Assembly: GCA_027972325.1 (NCBI GenBank)
Contig: JAPMOS010000029.1
Location: 124,001-188,000 of the forward strand
Source of the DNA: Paratrimastix pyriformis
Taxonomy: Eukaryota > Preaxostyla > Paratrimastigidae
Direction: 5' to 3'
DNA: 64,000 nucleotides
Positions 31,816 to 64,000 of the stretch are shown here, one piece after another. The notes under the pieces were generated by a model. The model made no database searches. It saw only the letters and a list, made by a program, of their open reading frames with translations, and was not told the origin of the DNA. A program made the translations under genes and the position numbers. How positions within the stretch are numbered: the stretch's first letter is position 1; the number at the start of each line of letters is the position of its first letter.

Positions 31816-33908
31816 GGGCGGCCGTGAGGCGGGGCGATGAAGCCAAAAAGGAAATAGAACCACCACCACCACCACACGGCCCACCACACCGCCACTCACC
31901 ACCATCACCACCACCATCATCACCACCATCACCTCCCCACCCTCTCACCATCAAGCCTCCTGGAGGCGGGAGCCGGGGAGGTTGTGCAGACCGCTCCAGC
32001 TCGGAGACGCCCTTGAGCTCCTGGAACTCGGCCTCGAGGTATTCGCGCAGAATGGCCAGATGCAGCAGCTGGTACGGCTTGCGGGTGCTCTGCTTGGGGC
32101 CCTTGCCCAGTAGACTGTCCTCTGTGTGGGGATGCGAATCGACGGGGGTATAGGGTTGAGCCGAAAGAAGGGACCGTGACTGTGAGGGGGGAGGAAACCA
32201 GATGATGGCCTCCCTGATAATGGAGCGAGACGGTCGGTTCCCAGAGGAACCCCCACAGTCAAATTACCCGGAGAATTCGAATATTTGCGGTCGGCCGGGG
32301 TCGCTGTATGGGTGGTTGCCGGTGGGGTGGACGGTTCGGACACCAAGACAACCAAATCCCATCGGCACACGAGGCTTGATGAAGGGGGGTGGTGGAGAGG
32401 CGGGCGGACCCTCGCCCTCCTTGGGGAGGATGGCAGTGCATTCGGAGGCCCGATGGCCGGGCTGGCCGCAGCGGAAGCAGTTCCGGTTGACGGGGCCCGT
32501 CGGGAAAACCTGCTCTCGCAGGATCGAGAAGTGCGGCTCGTGGGTGGCCAGGGAGAGCATGATCAGGTCGGCGTCCTGGATGGATGAGGGACGGGCGGGG
32601 GAGGAGAGAAGGGGGAATGAGACCAGGCGGGGGCGCAAAAAGTCCATCACAATCGCTCGATGGATTGTATCCCCCCCCCCCCCCCCCATGCTCCCCTCGC
32701 ATCCGCAGGAACGGACCAGCCCGTAAATGACGTGGCGCGTGTTGGGGTCGTAGTTCGGGTCGAGCCGCGAGCGGCGGATGAATTCCATGATCTTGTGCTC
32801 GCCCTCGCCGGGCACGCTGCCGTCGGACAGAACCACCTTCAGCTACGCGTGGTGGCACGGGTGAAGGAGATGGATGGTGTGTGGAGTATGTGGGTTAGGG
32901 TGTGTTGTGTGAAGCAAAGGACTGATCAATCGGACAAGCGGGGTCGATCAGGTGGATGCATGTGGATGCATGTGGATGCATGTGGATGCATGTGGATGCA
33001 TGTGGATGCATGTGGATGCATGTGGATGCATGTGGATGCATGTGGATGCGTGTGGATGCGTGTGTGTGTGTGTGGGGGTTACAGACCCCTTTCCAGAGTG
33101 GATCGGTCGAGAGCCGCTCGACGATGTAGAATTCGAGGCAGGCCGTGACTTTGGCCTACAAGCGTCGGCTCGGGTCAACAAAAGTTCGGGGTGGAGGATG
33201 AGACCATGAACGGGGTACCGGGGGTGATGGCGTTCGAGTCGAACTTGGGCTTGGGCACCATGTCCTCGGTGATCACCTTGCCCATCTCCCGCTCCACATC
33301 CAGCTGTTTCCGCTTCTCCTCGTCCTGTTCGGCTCGCTCTTGAGCAGCCCGGAAACGACGACTCCGCTGTTGGTTGATTTTAGCACGCGGTGCGATACCA
33401 TCTGAAAAAGGCAGGCGTGATGATGGTGTTTGTCCAAACAGAGAGGCCACAGACCAACGGCCATGAAGAGCAGCTTCCGAGGCCGGACGATCGACATCAG
33501 CCGATCGACATACTTGTAAACTTCGACCATCATGAGCTCTTCCGTTGCAGGAGCCGGCTAAGAACCAACAATCAGAATGCTCCGGCATCCCGCACCTGAC
33601 AGAGACCTTGTCCTCGGGGTGCGTGCATGGGTGAATAATGTTGTTACAATCCTGAAAGAGGAGAGAATCTGAGATCAACATCTGCGCGAGGTAAACCTCA
33701 GACCAGATACAGGTTATCATACTCCCCGTTTGGGTTCGGTTGATCCGGATTGATTTGTTGTGGAATCTCGACCCCCTCAACAATCACAGGGTCCGTTTCC
33801 GAGCAATCGGTGATGATCTTCGGATATTTTTTCGAGAGCCATCTAATGGGATGTGTGAGAACCGCGTGCCACAAGAAAAGCGGACCGGAAGAAGGCGGGC
33901 ACACCCAT
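22922..33908 (-). CDS. XRN2: 5'-3' exoribonuclease 2 (XRN2/Rat1)
   Basis: Nuclear 5'-3' exoribonuclease for transcription termination and rRNA processing. Exons in order: 33886-33908, 33704-33842, 33607-33651, 33455-33557, 33205-33401, 33087-33155, 32717-32842, 32410-32575, 31992-32121, 31040-31117, 30645-30703, 30226-30288, 29865-29980, 29481-29591, 28957-29055, 28144-28773, 27664-27820, 27165-27382, 25893-26031, 25458-25616, 24875-25111, 22922-24292; about 1477 residues. It starts [16 protein letters not shown] and keeps [51 protein letters not shown], then a CCHC knuckle ([14 protein letters not shown]) that marks XRN2 rather than XRN1, FVGNDFLP, and the [14 protein letters not shown] tower. 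The usual LPHLPSL is LPPLPSL. All phases fit except the Ala/Pro-rich exon 28144-28773, which is one base too long (a GG near 28581), so it holds a frameshift or a read error. The tail is a GYDQR repeat followed by a Pro/Gly/Tyr-rich stretch. All 21 donors begin GTC. Confidence 0.96.
23690..23890 (-). repeat. GYDQR repeat coding tract in XRN2
   Basis: A 21-base unit encoding [14 protein letters not shown] is repeated about nine times in the last exon of XRN2. It gives an arginine/glycine/tyrosine-rich low-complexity tail of the kind that binds RNA or drives condensates. Canonical XRN2 tails are also disordered, but this repeat is specific to this copy. Confidence 0.9.
26120..26465. repeat. GATGATGATTTG and GAT arrays in XRN2 intron
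   Basis: A 15-base unit (GATGATGATTTGGAT) repeats about 12 times, then pure GAT triplets follow. It lies between the exons ending at 27165 and starting at 26031 on the minus strand. Confidence 0.9.
26595..27028. repeat. 38-bp minisatellite in XRN2 intron, about 11 copies
   Basis: The unit (core TTCTTCCGCCCTTTTTTACA followed by ACTTTCGTGCAACTCTAC) repeats with almost no divergence. One variant base (T-to-G, ACA to GCA context) appears in two units, which suggests recent amplification by slippage or unequal exchange. Confidence 0.95.
29113..29397. repeat. AGCAGA/AGCAGC array in XRN2 intron
   Basis: Units AGCAGA, then AGCAGCAGA, fill the intron between exons 28957-29055 and 29481-29591. Lys/Gln-rich open frames across it are not genes. 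Confidence 0.9.
30875..30975. repeat. GAA microsatellite in XRN2 intron
   Basis: AAG triplets, pure for about 60 bases. On the XRN2 strand they read CTT, a long pyrimidine tract downstream of the donor at 31039. Confidence 0.9.
31127..31812. repeat. GA arrays and three 75-80 bp repeats around an orphan coding-like segment
   Basis: Four GA arrays are present. An 80-base unit (containing TTTTACGGGCCC and GGTGGCTCGG) occurs at about 31218-31290, 31310-31386 and 31711-31787. The last two are essentially identical. A segment at 31413-31709 lies between copies two and three. All of this sits in the XRN2 intron 31118-31991. Confidence 0.85.
31413..31676 (+). pseudogene. Orphan coding-like fragment, antisense inside XRN2 intron
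   Basis: The plus strand is open from 31413 to 31658 and reads like protein ([33 protein letters not shown], then Cys-containing [12 protein letters not shown]). It has no start, no clear splice sites and no companion exons. It is bounded by two identical 80-base repeats. It may be an exon piece copied from elsewhere or a remnant gene. I do not recognise the family. Confidence 0.4.
32668..32690. repeat. Poly(C) tract in XRN2 intron
   Basis: An uninterrupted run of about 17 C lies 27 bases from the exon boundary at 32717. Confidence 0.8.
32948..33072. repeat. TGGATGCATG 10-mer array in XRN2 intron
   Basis: The 10-base unit GTGGATGCAT repeats about 11 times, then runs into a TG dinucleotide tract just before the exon at 33087. 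Confidence 0.92.
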
Positions 33909-34009
33909 TTCTGATCAAAAGGGGCCCAAGGACTGCCGGAAGAACGCGATGTTAGATCAAATGTGGGGCCGCTGCACAGACTCGCCGGAAAAAGAGGCTT
34001 GAGCCGGGG
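33909..34009. promoter_or_regulatory. Shared upstream region of divergent XRN2 and NTPase genes
   Basis: Only about 100 bp separate the two start codons (33908 on minus, 34010 on plus). No TATA box is obvious. Any promoter here must serve both genes or lie in their transcribed parts. Confidence 0.5.
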
Positions 34010-37342
<3,333 letters not shown>

Positions 37343-37732
37343 TCAACACACTATTTGCTTACAAAAATCTCCAGGTCCCCCCCCCCCCCCCCCGGCACAA
37401 GGAATTGGAGGGATCAATCGTCTCCCTGCGCGGAAAAATGTTTAGTAATTGGTCCTTTTCTGTGTGAACGGGTCAATATAGAAAGGACGCGCCCGCCTCT
37501 TGTACGTAATCATATGTTTCACAGGGCGCCTGCCCGGTCCACCTGCCCATCTGCCCCCCGGCCCCCCCGTACCTCCGGCCGGCCCACCTGCTCACCTGAC
37601 CCCGCTCGCCCACCTACCTGATGTCACACAAACTGGATCCGAAAAGATTTCTTTCTTTTTATTTGAGTTTGCCTGGCATGGGCGGGTGGGCAGGTGGTAA
37701 AATAGTAGCGCAGCACGAGGGCCCTTCTAACC
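37343..37732. other. Intergenic region between convergent genes
   Basis: No gene seen. It has a run of about 16 C at 37379-37394, Pro/Gly-coding CCTGCCC-type repeats at 37525-37620, and a TAACCCTAACCCT motif near 37728 that overlaps the end of the kinase-like gene. Confidence 0.5.
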
Positions 37733-41486
<3,754 letters not shown>

Positions 41487-41520
41487 AGAAAAGGGAGATC
41501 GCCCTCGCTCAGATGACCGG
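41487..41520. promoter_or_regulatory. 34-bp gap between divergent kinase-like and NTPase starts
   Basis: The inferred start codons at 41486 (minus) and 41521 (plus) are only 34 bases apart. Either transcription starts within the neighbouring gene or one start is placed wrongly. Confidence 0.35.
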
Positions 41521-43369
41521 ATGCTGGGGTCGATGGGGATGGGGATGGGGATGGGGACACAGCAGTGGAAGGCCGCCGCTTTCGAGGAAGAGCCGGTGGG
41601 TCCAGAAGATATCGAGAAAAGCCAGGGTTGAACACGCTATCTCTCTCACTGGATCATCAGCTTGAGAACGCGCGTCTGTGCCTTCTCGTTGATTTGTTGG
41701 CTTATTGATTGTGGTTAGGTCCTTTCGCCCAGCGGTTTTTGAACGTGCTTGGCACTTTAAGAGAAATCGGCAATGTTATTCAATTCACCCCAGGCATGTT
41801 TCCCGGCGCGGGCGATTTGGATGGGCTGGTTATTCGCGACTGCTATCCCTTGATTTATAACAAAATTTTCTCGAACTGGAAAATTACTCAGTCCGAGCAT
41901 TTTCGGTGCTTGCTGACCGGCGTTCCTGGTCCGAAAGTCCCACGCAACTGTGCTTGTCGAACTTTTTTGCGCTGTAGGAATTGGAAAATCCTCATTCGCC
42001 ATCTATATGCTGTGGAGGCTCCTCCACGAGCCTCCGATGAGGTGCGCTCCGATGAGGTGCGCAGCAGGATTCCGGACGCTCGTCTACGCAACCTCCCGCT
42101 ATCCAGAAATCAGTTTCCAGTCCACATACATGGCCGGCTCCTATGGGCAATTCCAACCCCTCCACGTGCCATCCGAAGCGATCATGGACGCTTTCGTGAT
42201 TTGCGATGATGCACCCGTTGTTTGGGGGCAAGATGCAGGGGCGAGCCCAATTGTTCTTATTTCCGCGCCAAACCCCGCTGTCACCGGTCCTTTCTGGCGA
42301 AAAGCGCTCCCTCCTGCTACTGTCCTCTACATGCCTCCACATTCGCCTGACGAACTTGCCGAAGTGGCGTTCCATTACCTCCCCGTCCAGGGCCTCTCGC
42401 ACGACGAGATCCGGCGTCGCGCCCATGATTTCCACTCGCGGTTCGGCGGAATTGCGCGAGCATTCAACGGGTCTCTGATCCCGAACCAGACGGGTGCGCA
42501 TCTGACCGCACTGAAGGAAATATACGGTCTCGTCATGGCCCTCCGCCCCTTTTTTTGCGACGATTCTTCTTTCTCTTCACAGAAAAACTGGAACCCGATG
42601 TTCTGACAAAAACTTATGCGCCGTTGGCGGCCGTGGTGCCCGAGGGCACGTACATGCTCTTTCAGATGATCCCCGATGACAGTTTCGAACAGTTCACCAT
42701 CCAGTATCCCAATCCGGTGTGGAGGGAAGTGGTCGAGGACTATTTGAGCATCAAGGCTGAGGCCAGGATTCGATCTTTCGCTCCCACGGGCATCATCCCC
42801 CAATCTCAGTGCCTTCGGGGGCAACCATTCGCACGATTATTCAACAAATGGTTTCCTGCACCCTCTGCCCCTGAGATGAATCCTGCCACAGCCACGACTG
42901 ACGATCCCACGCACTTCGTTGTCCTTCGGTCCTCCAATACCAAGGCCAAGATCAACATCGCGACTGCTGCGAACTCTGGATTTCCTGCGACCAAAAAGGC
43001 GGCGTTTCCGGTCGCGAATTTCAGCCAACGGAAGACTCGATTCCACCTTCTTCGTTGCGCGAAGAAGATGGTTCCCGGAGTGCATGTCGCTCCCCTCGTG
43101 GTCTGCCACCACGCCCTGCTTGCTTCGCAAACCCACGCTCATAGGTGATCGACGACGATGATGAGGACGCGGTGGCCTTCGCTGCACCCACCGTGCCGCC
43201 TGCCGTGCCGCCCGCTCCAGTTCCCCTGTTCCCTGCTGCTGATGGTGCCCCCTCAAAGGGCCGCCGTATACGGCGGTCCGAACAGCCCGTCAAGGTGGGA
43301 GAGGACGAGGGCGGCGAGGAGGGTATCGAGCAGGAGGACGCCGATGAGGGCCGGGGGAAAGCTGGCTGA
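41521..43369 (+). CDS. Crinkler/RHS-like P-loop NTPase (copy 2)
   Basis: Five exons keep frame: 41521-41626, 41719-41928, 41978-42526, 42583-43100, 43145-43369, about 535 residues. The core has VIRDCYPLIYNKIF, then a complete Walker A GVPGIGKSSFAIYM formed across the 41929-41977 intron, Walker B FVICDDAP, IVLISAPN (sensor-like), and FGGIARAF. Next come TYMLFQMIPDD and RGQPFARLF, matching the order of blocks in copy 1 and in CRN/RHS families. The C-terminal exon is acidic and Pro-rich with a basic GRRIRRSEQ stretch. Unlike copy 1 it keeps the Walker A Lys, so it may be the active ATPase. The two copies are clearly diverged. Function is unknown. Such NTPases are often coupled to nuclease or kinase effector domains. 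Confidence 0.72.
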
Positions 43370-43770
43370 TAGTCGCTTAAATAGAGGCTTTGCTCATTCT
43401 TTTTCGAATAGAGTTGCTCGAAAGCGGCTTTTCGCTTCTCTCTCGGTTTCCCGCTGCTGCACCCACGGCACCCAAAGGCCTGTGACGTTCAGCGGGCACA
43501 TTCCAGAAAACGATCTGCGCCCCAATTCCCAACACGTTCGATCGGCATGGCCCCTGAACCTCATAATTAGCCAACGTTTTTTCTCCGAAGAAGGTGCGTT
43601 GTGTGACCACCTGGCTGGCTTGCGAGAGCTGAAATTTTCTCCGGCATTGGCTTCGTTTCCCCGGGTTGATCATCCCGGTTCCATTGTTCCCTCATCGGTT
43701 GCCAGGCACTTACAGTCCGCCGCTTGGCGTCCCCCGACAGGAGGTCCTCATCAGTTTGCCCTCTTCTTAG
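43370..43770. other. Intergenic region upstream of the Pol5-like gene
   Basis: No gene seen. The stretch is more AT-rich than the exons around it, with TTTTTTCTCC near 43575 and CTTCTTAG directly before the ATG at 43771. It should hold the 3' end of the NTPase gene and the promoter of the next gene. Confidence 0.5.
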
Positions 43771-56448
<12,678 letters not shown>

Positions 56449-56948
56449 AAGCTGGCCATCACAATATCCCTCCCCTTCCATCTCCATGGAGTGTTTTAAT
56501 TGGAAGCAACAAGATCGGCGGCTTTACCGTTACTGGTCGGTCACAGTATGATGCGCAAAAGGAACGCTGGACTCTCGGTTTCAGGCGAAGGGGCTCAAGG
56601 AGAAGAAGGACCACCAGGCCAAGCGGACCCCAGCAAGAAGCCTCGCGTCGAGAAGGAGGAGAAGAAGGACGGCGAGAAGAGCGAGGAGGAGGATCACGCT
56701 GGGCCAAAGAAGATGAAACATTTTGAGACACATTGCGGAGTGGATGAGATGGAACGGGACACCACATTTGATGGGTTCTTTCTTTTTTCAGTTCACTCTA
56801 TTGATTTTGAGTTCACCTCTTCATAAAGGCTGCTGTAAAAACACAGCTGGGTGTCACAAATTCAAATTCTCAGTTGCCGCTTCTGGAGGAAGCACCACGC
56901 CTCCCACACCCCGGCAAAACCAGCCGCCAAGCCAACTGCTCGGACATC
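56449..56948. other. 3' flank of the Pol5-like gene with a copy of its last exon
   Basis: About 56594-56700 repeats the coding tail at 56244-56350 (KEKKDHQAKRTP region) with about 90 percent identity, a one-base length difference in a C run, and a different continuation. After 56720 I see nothing but the promoter region of the next gene. Confidence 0.8.
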
Positions 56949-59185
56949 ATGAACGTTTTTGCACTTGTTGCTCTTTTCGGGGTCACCTTTGCAGCCACTT
57001 GCGACAACCCCGTCCTCCTGGCGTTTACACAGGCACAGCGGTCAAACTTCACCGTTCCAACATCTCCCGTCACCCATGCTGACTTCCCAGTGTGCAAGAA
57101 TTTGAATGGCTATTCCACGTGCTGCACCACCGAGATGATGCACAACGTCCGTCTTCTCCTCTGTTATTTCATCCACATCGTTGCGCGATAATGCTCATGT
57201 CTGTTTTCTTTTGTGGTGTGCAGATTACCCAGTCCTGGGTGGAGTGGAGGAACCACACTATGGATATGTTCGACTTTTCGAAGACGCATCTCAAGGAATT
57301 AGAGACTTTGATGCAACAATTCGGCAAGAACACGACCAATATTACTTCCGCCGTGAACCGTGTGGTCAATGGGGTGTACGAAGCCCATGTTGCCATGCTC
57401 GACCATTTCGGTGGCCTTTTCTGCTACATGTGCGATGGCAACTGGCAGTCTTATATGGACTCCAACAAAACCGTTATGTACAGTACCTCTCATAACTAGC
57501 GGCGGAAAACCCAGTCCCGTTTGACCCCCAAGGAACCGTCGGGGGGGGAAGCCCCATGGCACCGTGTTCGGAGAATTCACTGACATTTACTCATATGGAT
57601 TAATATCGGGTGGGGCCGCCCTGGGCGTCGATGACCGCTTGGCATCTTTGGGGCATACTCAAAACCGATGACAGAAAATCGGCATTTCGCATTTTGTCCC
57701 ACTCAAATTGGATCCACCTCCGCAGCTGCTGGGCAGATCCGGGGTTGTGCTCTGCCACACGGTCCTTGAGGGTGTTCCAGACGTTCTCCAGTGGGTTGAG
57801 GTCGGGGCTCTGGGGTGGCTGAAGCACACGGCTGATGTGATGGTCGGTCAGCACTTTCAGACACACTTTTGCATTGTGCTTCGGATCGTTGTCCTGCTGG
57901 ATGGGCCCGGCACCCCGACCCAGGGCGCGAAGAGAGGGGAGCAAGGCCTCGTTCAGGATGCGCGTGTAGAGGGCGGCGTCCAGGTTTTCGGTGAAGATGA
58001 ACACCTTCGTTTTCCCCTTGGCACTGACCCCGCCCCAGACATGGACTTTGGGGGATGCTTGATGGTGGGCAGTGGCACGAACTCGTTCCGGCCCGCACGG
58101 ACACGGTGCTTGCGGGGCCTGTGGTGAAGGTTGTCTCGTCCAGGAAGACCACCTTGGACCAGTCGCGATCCTTCTCGGTTCGGGCAAACGCGAGACGTTT
58201 TTGTCGGTGGGCCTCGGTGAGGAGGGGTTTTTGGTTTGCCACTTCGATTGCAGGCCAGCCCGCAGGAGGATGCGCGAGACTGTCTGTGGGCTGATGCGGA
58301 TGGTCCTCTTCTTGCGTGCCCAGCGGGCCAATTTGGGCAGACTCTCCGTTCTGTGGCGCTTTGCACGTCGGATGATGGCCTGGTCGTCCGGGCGAGAATG
58401 CTTTCGTGGTCTCCCCCGGGCTCTTGGTTTGGCGGATGGGGAGCGGCTCAGTGCCCGACGAACAGATGTCTCACTGCGGTGCTGCAGCCGGGCAATCCGG
58501 CTGGTGGTCTTGCCTTGGCGTCTGAGGAGGCGGGTTTGCTCGTCCATTTTCTTGGTCATTCTTCCCCCCCACCGAGCCGCCCCTTGAAGCCACAGGCCAG
58601 CAACAAAATTAAGGGATCTCAAAATGTTGGTCACTTCTCTGCACCCTGCAGTCAGCCCCAGCCCGGGCGCGCACTGGGATCGGGGAGGGGGGCACTTTGT
58701 TTTCCGCCGCTATTTATGAGAGGTACTGTATATGTCGGCGGACACTTGCACATCCCTGGCCAACGCTTTTTCAGAGTTTCTGCACGGGTCTGTTTTGGGT
58801 CAGCTTTTGTCACCGTTTTTTTGTTATACTGCGCGATAGTTACGACGATCTCAATGCAGCCCTTGTCGAAATTGGGGAATCTCCCATTCTCCCGTACTGG
58901 ACCAATCGATGCTCTGCCACGGGTTGCAAGGAGTATGCCTGCGGGCGCATGTTCGCCTATGCCTTTCCCAGCATCGCTGCTCTGCCCTGGTTTCCCGACC
59001 AGCAGAACGAGAACAAGGCATCCCATAATGGCATCATTATCTCGTACCCCAGGGCCGACTACACCACCAGCACCGGTTACAAGTCGGTGGCTGTTGGCAA
59101 GGCCTCCGGCCTCACGGACTCTGGAGCCCACAACGGGATTCCATCGATGGTGGCCGCCTTCTTCGCTGCCGTTCTTGCTCTCTAA
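56949..59185 (+). CDS. Secreted, possibly GPI-anchored Cys-containing protein, split by a Tc1 element
   Basis: Exons are 56949-57146, 57224-57480 continued at 58731-58787, and 58840-59185. With the transposon left out the frame is continuous for 285 residues. The start MNVFALVALFGVTFAA is a signal peptide. The ectodomain has KNLNGYSTCC early, FCYMC in the middle and NRCSATGCKEYACG late, with N-glycosylation sites (NFT, NHT, NTT, NIT, NKT). The C-terminus is a hydrophobic tail (IPSMVAAFFAAVLAL) after small residues, which suggests a GPI signal. The CC followed by CxxC pattern is loosely like folate-receptor-type domains of protists, but I do not assign it. The Tc1 insertion at the TA of an ATGTATATG context adds in-frame stops, so this allele is probably interrupted unless the element is removed. 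Confidence 0.7.
57481..57510. repeat. Left terminal inverted repeat of Tc1 element
   Basis: It matches the reverse complement of 58699-58728 at 29 of 30 positions. Confidence 0.97.
57603..58559 (-). pseudogene. Tc1-type DD34E transposase, frame-shifted
   Basis: The N-terminal helix-turn-helix part (MTKKMDEQTRLLRRQG...GKTTSRIARLQ then GRPRKHSR) leads to the catalytic core: VVFLDETTF with the first Asp near 58150, QQDNDPKH with the second Asp near 57890, and SPDLNPLENVW with the Glu 34 residues later. The order and spacing fit Tc1 DD34E. The usual WPSQSPDLNP reads QPPQSPDLNP. Between about 58250 and 58040 the coding signal moves through two other frames and back, so the copy has two or three frameshifts, or homopolymer read errors, and is probably not active as read. 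Confidence 0.93.
58699..58728. repeat. Right terminal inverted repeat of Tc1 element
   Basis: This is the partner of 57481-57510, followed by the duplicated TA. Confidence 0.97.
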
Positions 59186-59786
59186 AGCCGCCTTTGACCA
59201 GAGCATTTTTCTGTAAGTAACATGAAGTTTGCCAACGTCGAGTGGTAGAGGACAAGCGAGTGTCAGCCAGGTGTGGCGAGCGGTCAGGCGAGTGTCAGCC
59301 AGGTCGAGTGTTTGCCATCGTGAAGTGGTACAGGACAGGTGAGTGTCAGCCAGGTCTGGCGAGGGATGTCCAATGGGTGCCCGGAGCCCTGGCCCCTCCA
59401 CTCGCAGCAGACGAGAAGCAAGGAATTGGGGAATAATGGCGAGGCTGTCTTCAAGTGTCTCAACCGCGCATCTCGCAGCCAGCCAGGACGCCCCACCCTG
59501 CTCAGCGCATGGCGCGTTGAATTATGCCTGGCGCTCACAAATGCACTGTATGTGCTTTTACGGCGGCCAACCTGCGTTGCTCCTTGCAGTCGGTGGCTAT
59601 TGGCAAGGCCTCCGGCCCCACGGACACTAGCGCCCTCAACATGGTTCCTTCGATGGTGGCCGCATTCTTCACCCTTAGAATTTGGGCTTCTGTTTGTGTG
59701 AGGAACACAATATCATGTTTGTCATCGATGGTTCGCGAGGTGGGACAGGGGGGGGGGGGGGGATGAGAGAACCCAGCGACCGCGTC
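59186..59786. other. Intergenic region with a copy of the secreted gene's last exon
   Basis: GCGAGTGTCAGCCAGGT occurs three times between 59257 and 59357. At about 59586-59668 the sequence repeats 59087-59163 of the secreted gene (SVAIGKASGPTD, then VPSMVAAFF) and then diverges. A run of about 14 G lies at 59749-59762. No independent gene is evident. Confidence 0.75.

Positions 59787-64000
<4,214 letters not shown>

Larger units (their letters stand above)
57481..58728 (-). mobile_element. Tc1-like DNA transposon
   Basis: This 1248-bp element is bounded by 30-bp inverted repeats (CAGTACCTCTCATAA start) that differ at one position. It is flanked by TA on both sides (57479-57480, 58729-58730), the target duplication of the Tc1/mariner superfamily. 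It lies within exon 2 of the secreted protein gene, on the opposite strand. Near-identical repeats and a host exon that is otherwise intact indicate a recent insertion. Confidence 0.97.

Overview
The window is GC-rich nuclear DNA from a microbial eukaryote. Eight spliced host genes contain about 83 introns that I could place by reading-frame continuity. Most long introns are filled with simple repeats, mainly (ATC)n/(GAT)n. I cannot name the species. The spliceosomal gene structure, MCM6, XRN2/Rat1, a Pol5/MYBBP1A-like protein and Crinkler/RHS-type NTPases fit a free-living or parasitic protist with a repeat-laden genome.

Layout. 441-21544 (+): a ten-exon membrane protein gene. Its first intron, inside a CAT microsatellite, carries a 14.8 kb DIRS-type tyrosine-recombinase retrotransposon (677-15446). 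That element in turn carries an 8.3 kb LINE (about 3002-11293). 21545-22921: no convincing gene. 22922-33908 (-): a 22-exon XRN2/Rat1 5'-3' exoribonuclease. 34010-37342 (+): a Crinkler/RHS-like P-loop NTPase. 37733-41486 (-): a protein-kinase-like gene. 41521-43369 (+): a second Crinkler/RHS-like NTPase. 43771-56448 (+): a 24-exon Pol5/MYBBP1A-like nucleolar protein. 56949-59185 (+): a secreted Cys-containing protein whose second exon is split by a Tc1-type transposon (57481-58728). 59787 to beyond 64000 (-): the C-terminal part of MCM6.

How the genes relate. XRN2 and Pol5 both act in nucleolar RNA biology and MCM6 in replication; they are housekeeping genes with no operon-like link. The two Crinkler-type NTPases and the kinase-like gene between them form an accessory cluster. 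XRN2 and the first NTPase are divergent across about 100 bp, and the kinase and second NTPase are divergent across 34 bp.

Most interesting signals. (1) The LINE appears to encode an SLX1-like GIY-YIG nuclease, a LINE-type RT, RNase H, a CCHC knuckle and a restriction-like endonuclease, with a USP-like cysteine protease upstream, so it would have two endonucleases. (2) Introns in every gene start with GTCYG (mostly GTCCGT or GTCTGT) instead of GTAAGT/GTATGT, which predicts a changed U1 snRNA. (3) Several Pol5 introns contain tandem copies of the exon edge plus its splice site, so introns seem to grow by duplication across splice junctions. (4) The Tc1 insertion leaves a perfectly in-frame host exon once it is subtracted. 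Length differences in homopolymer runs (the DIRS repeats, two host exons) suggest that some apparent frameshifts are read errors.
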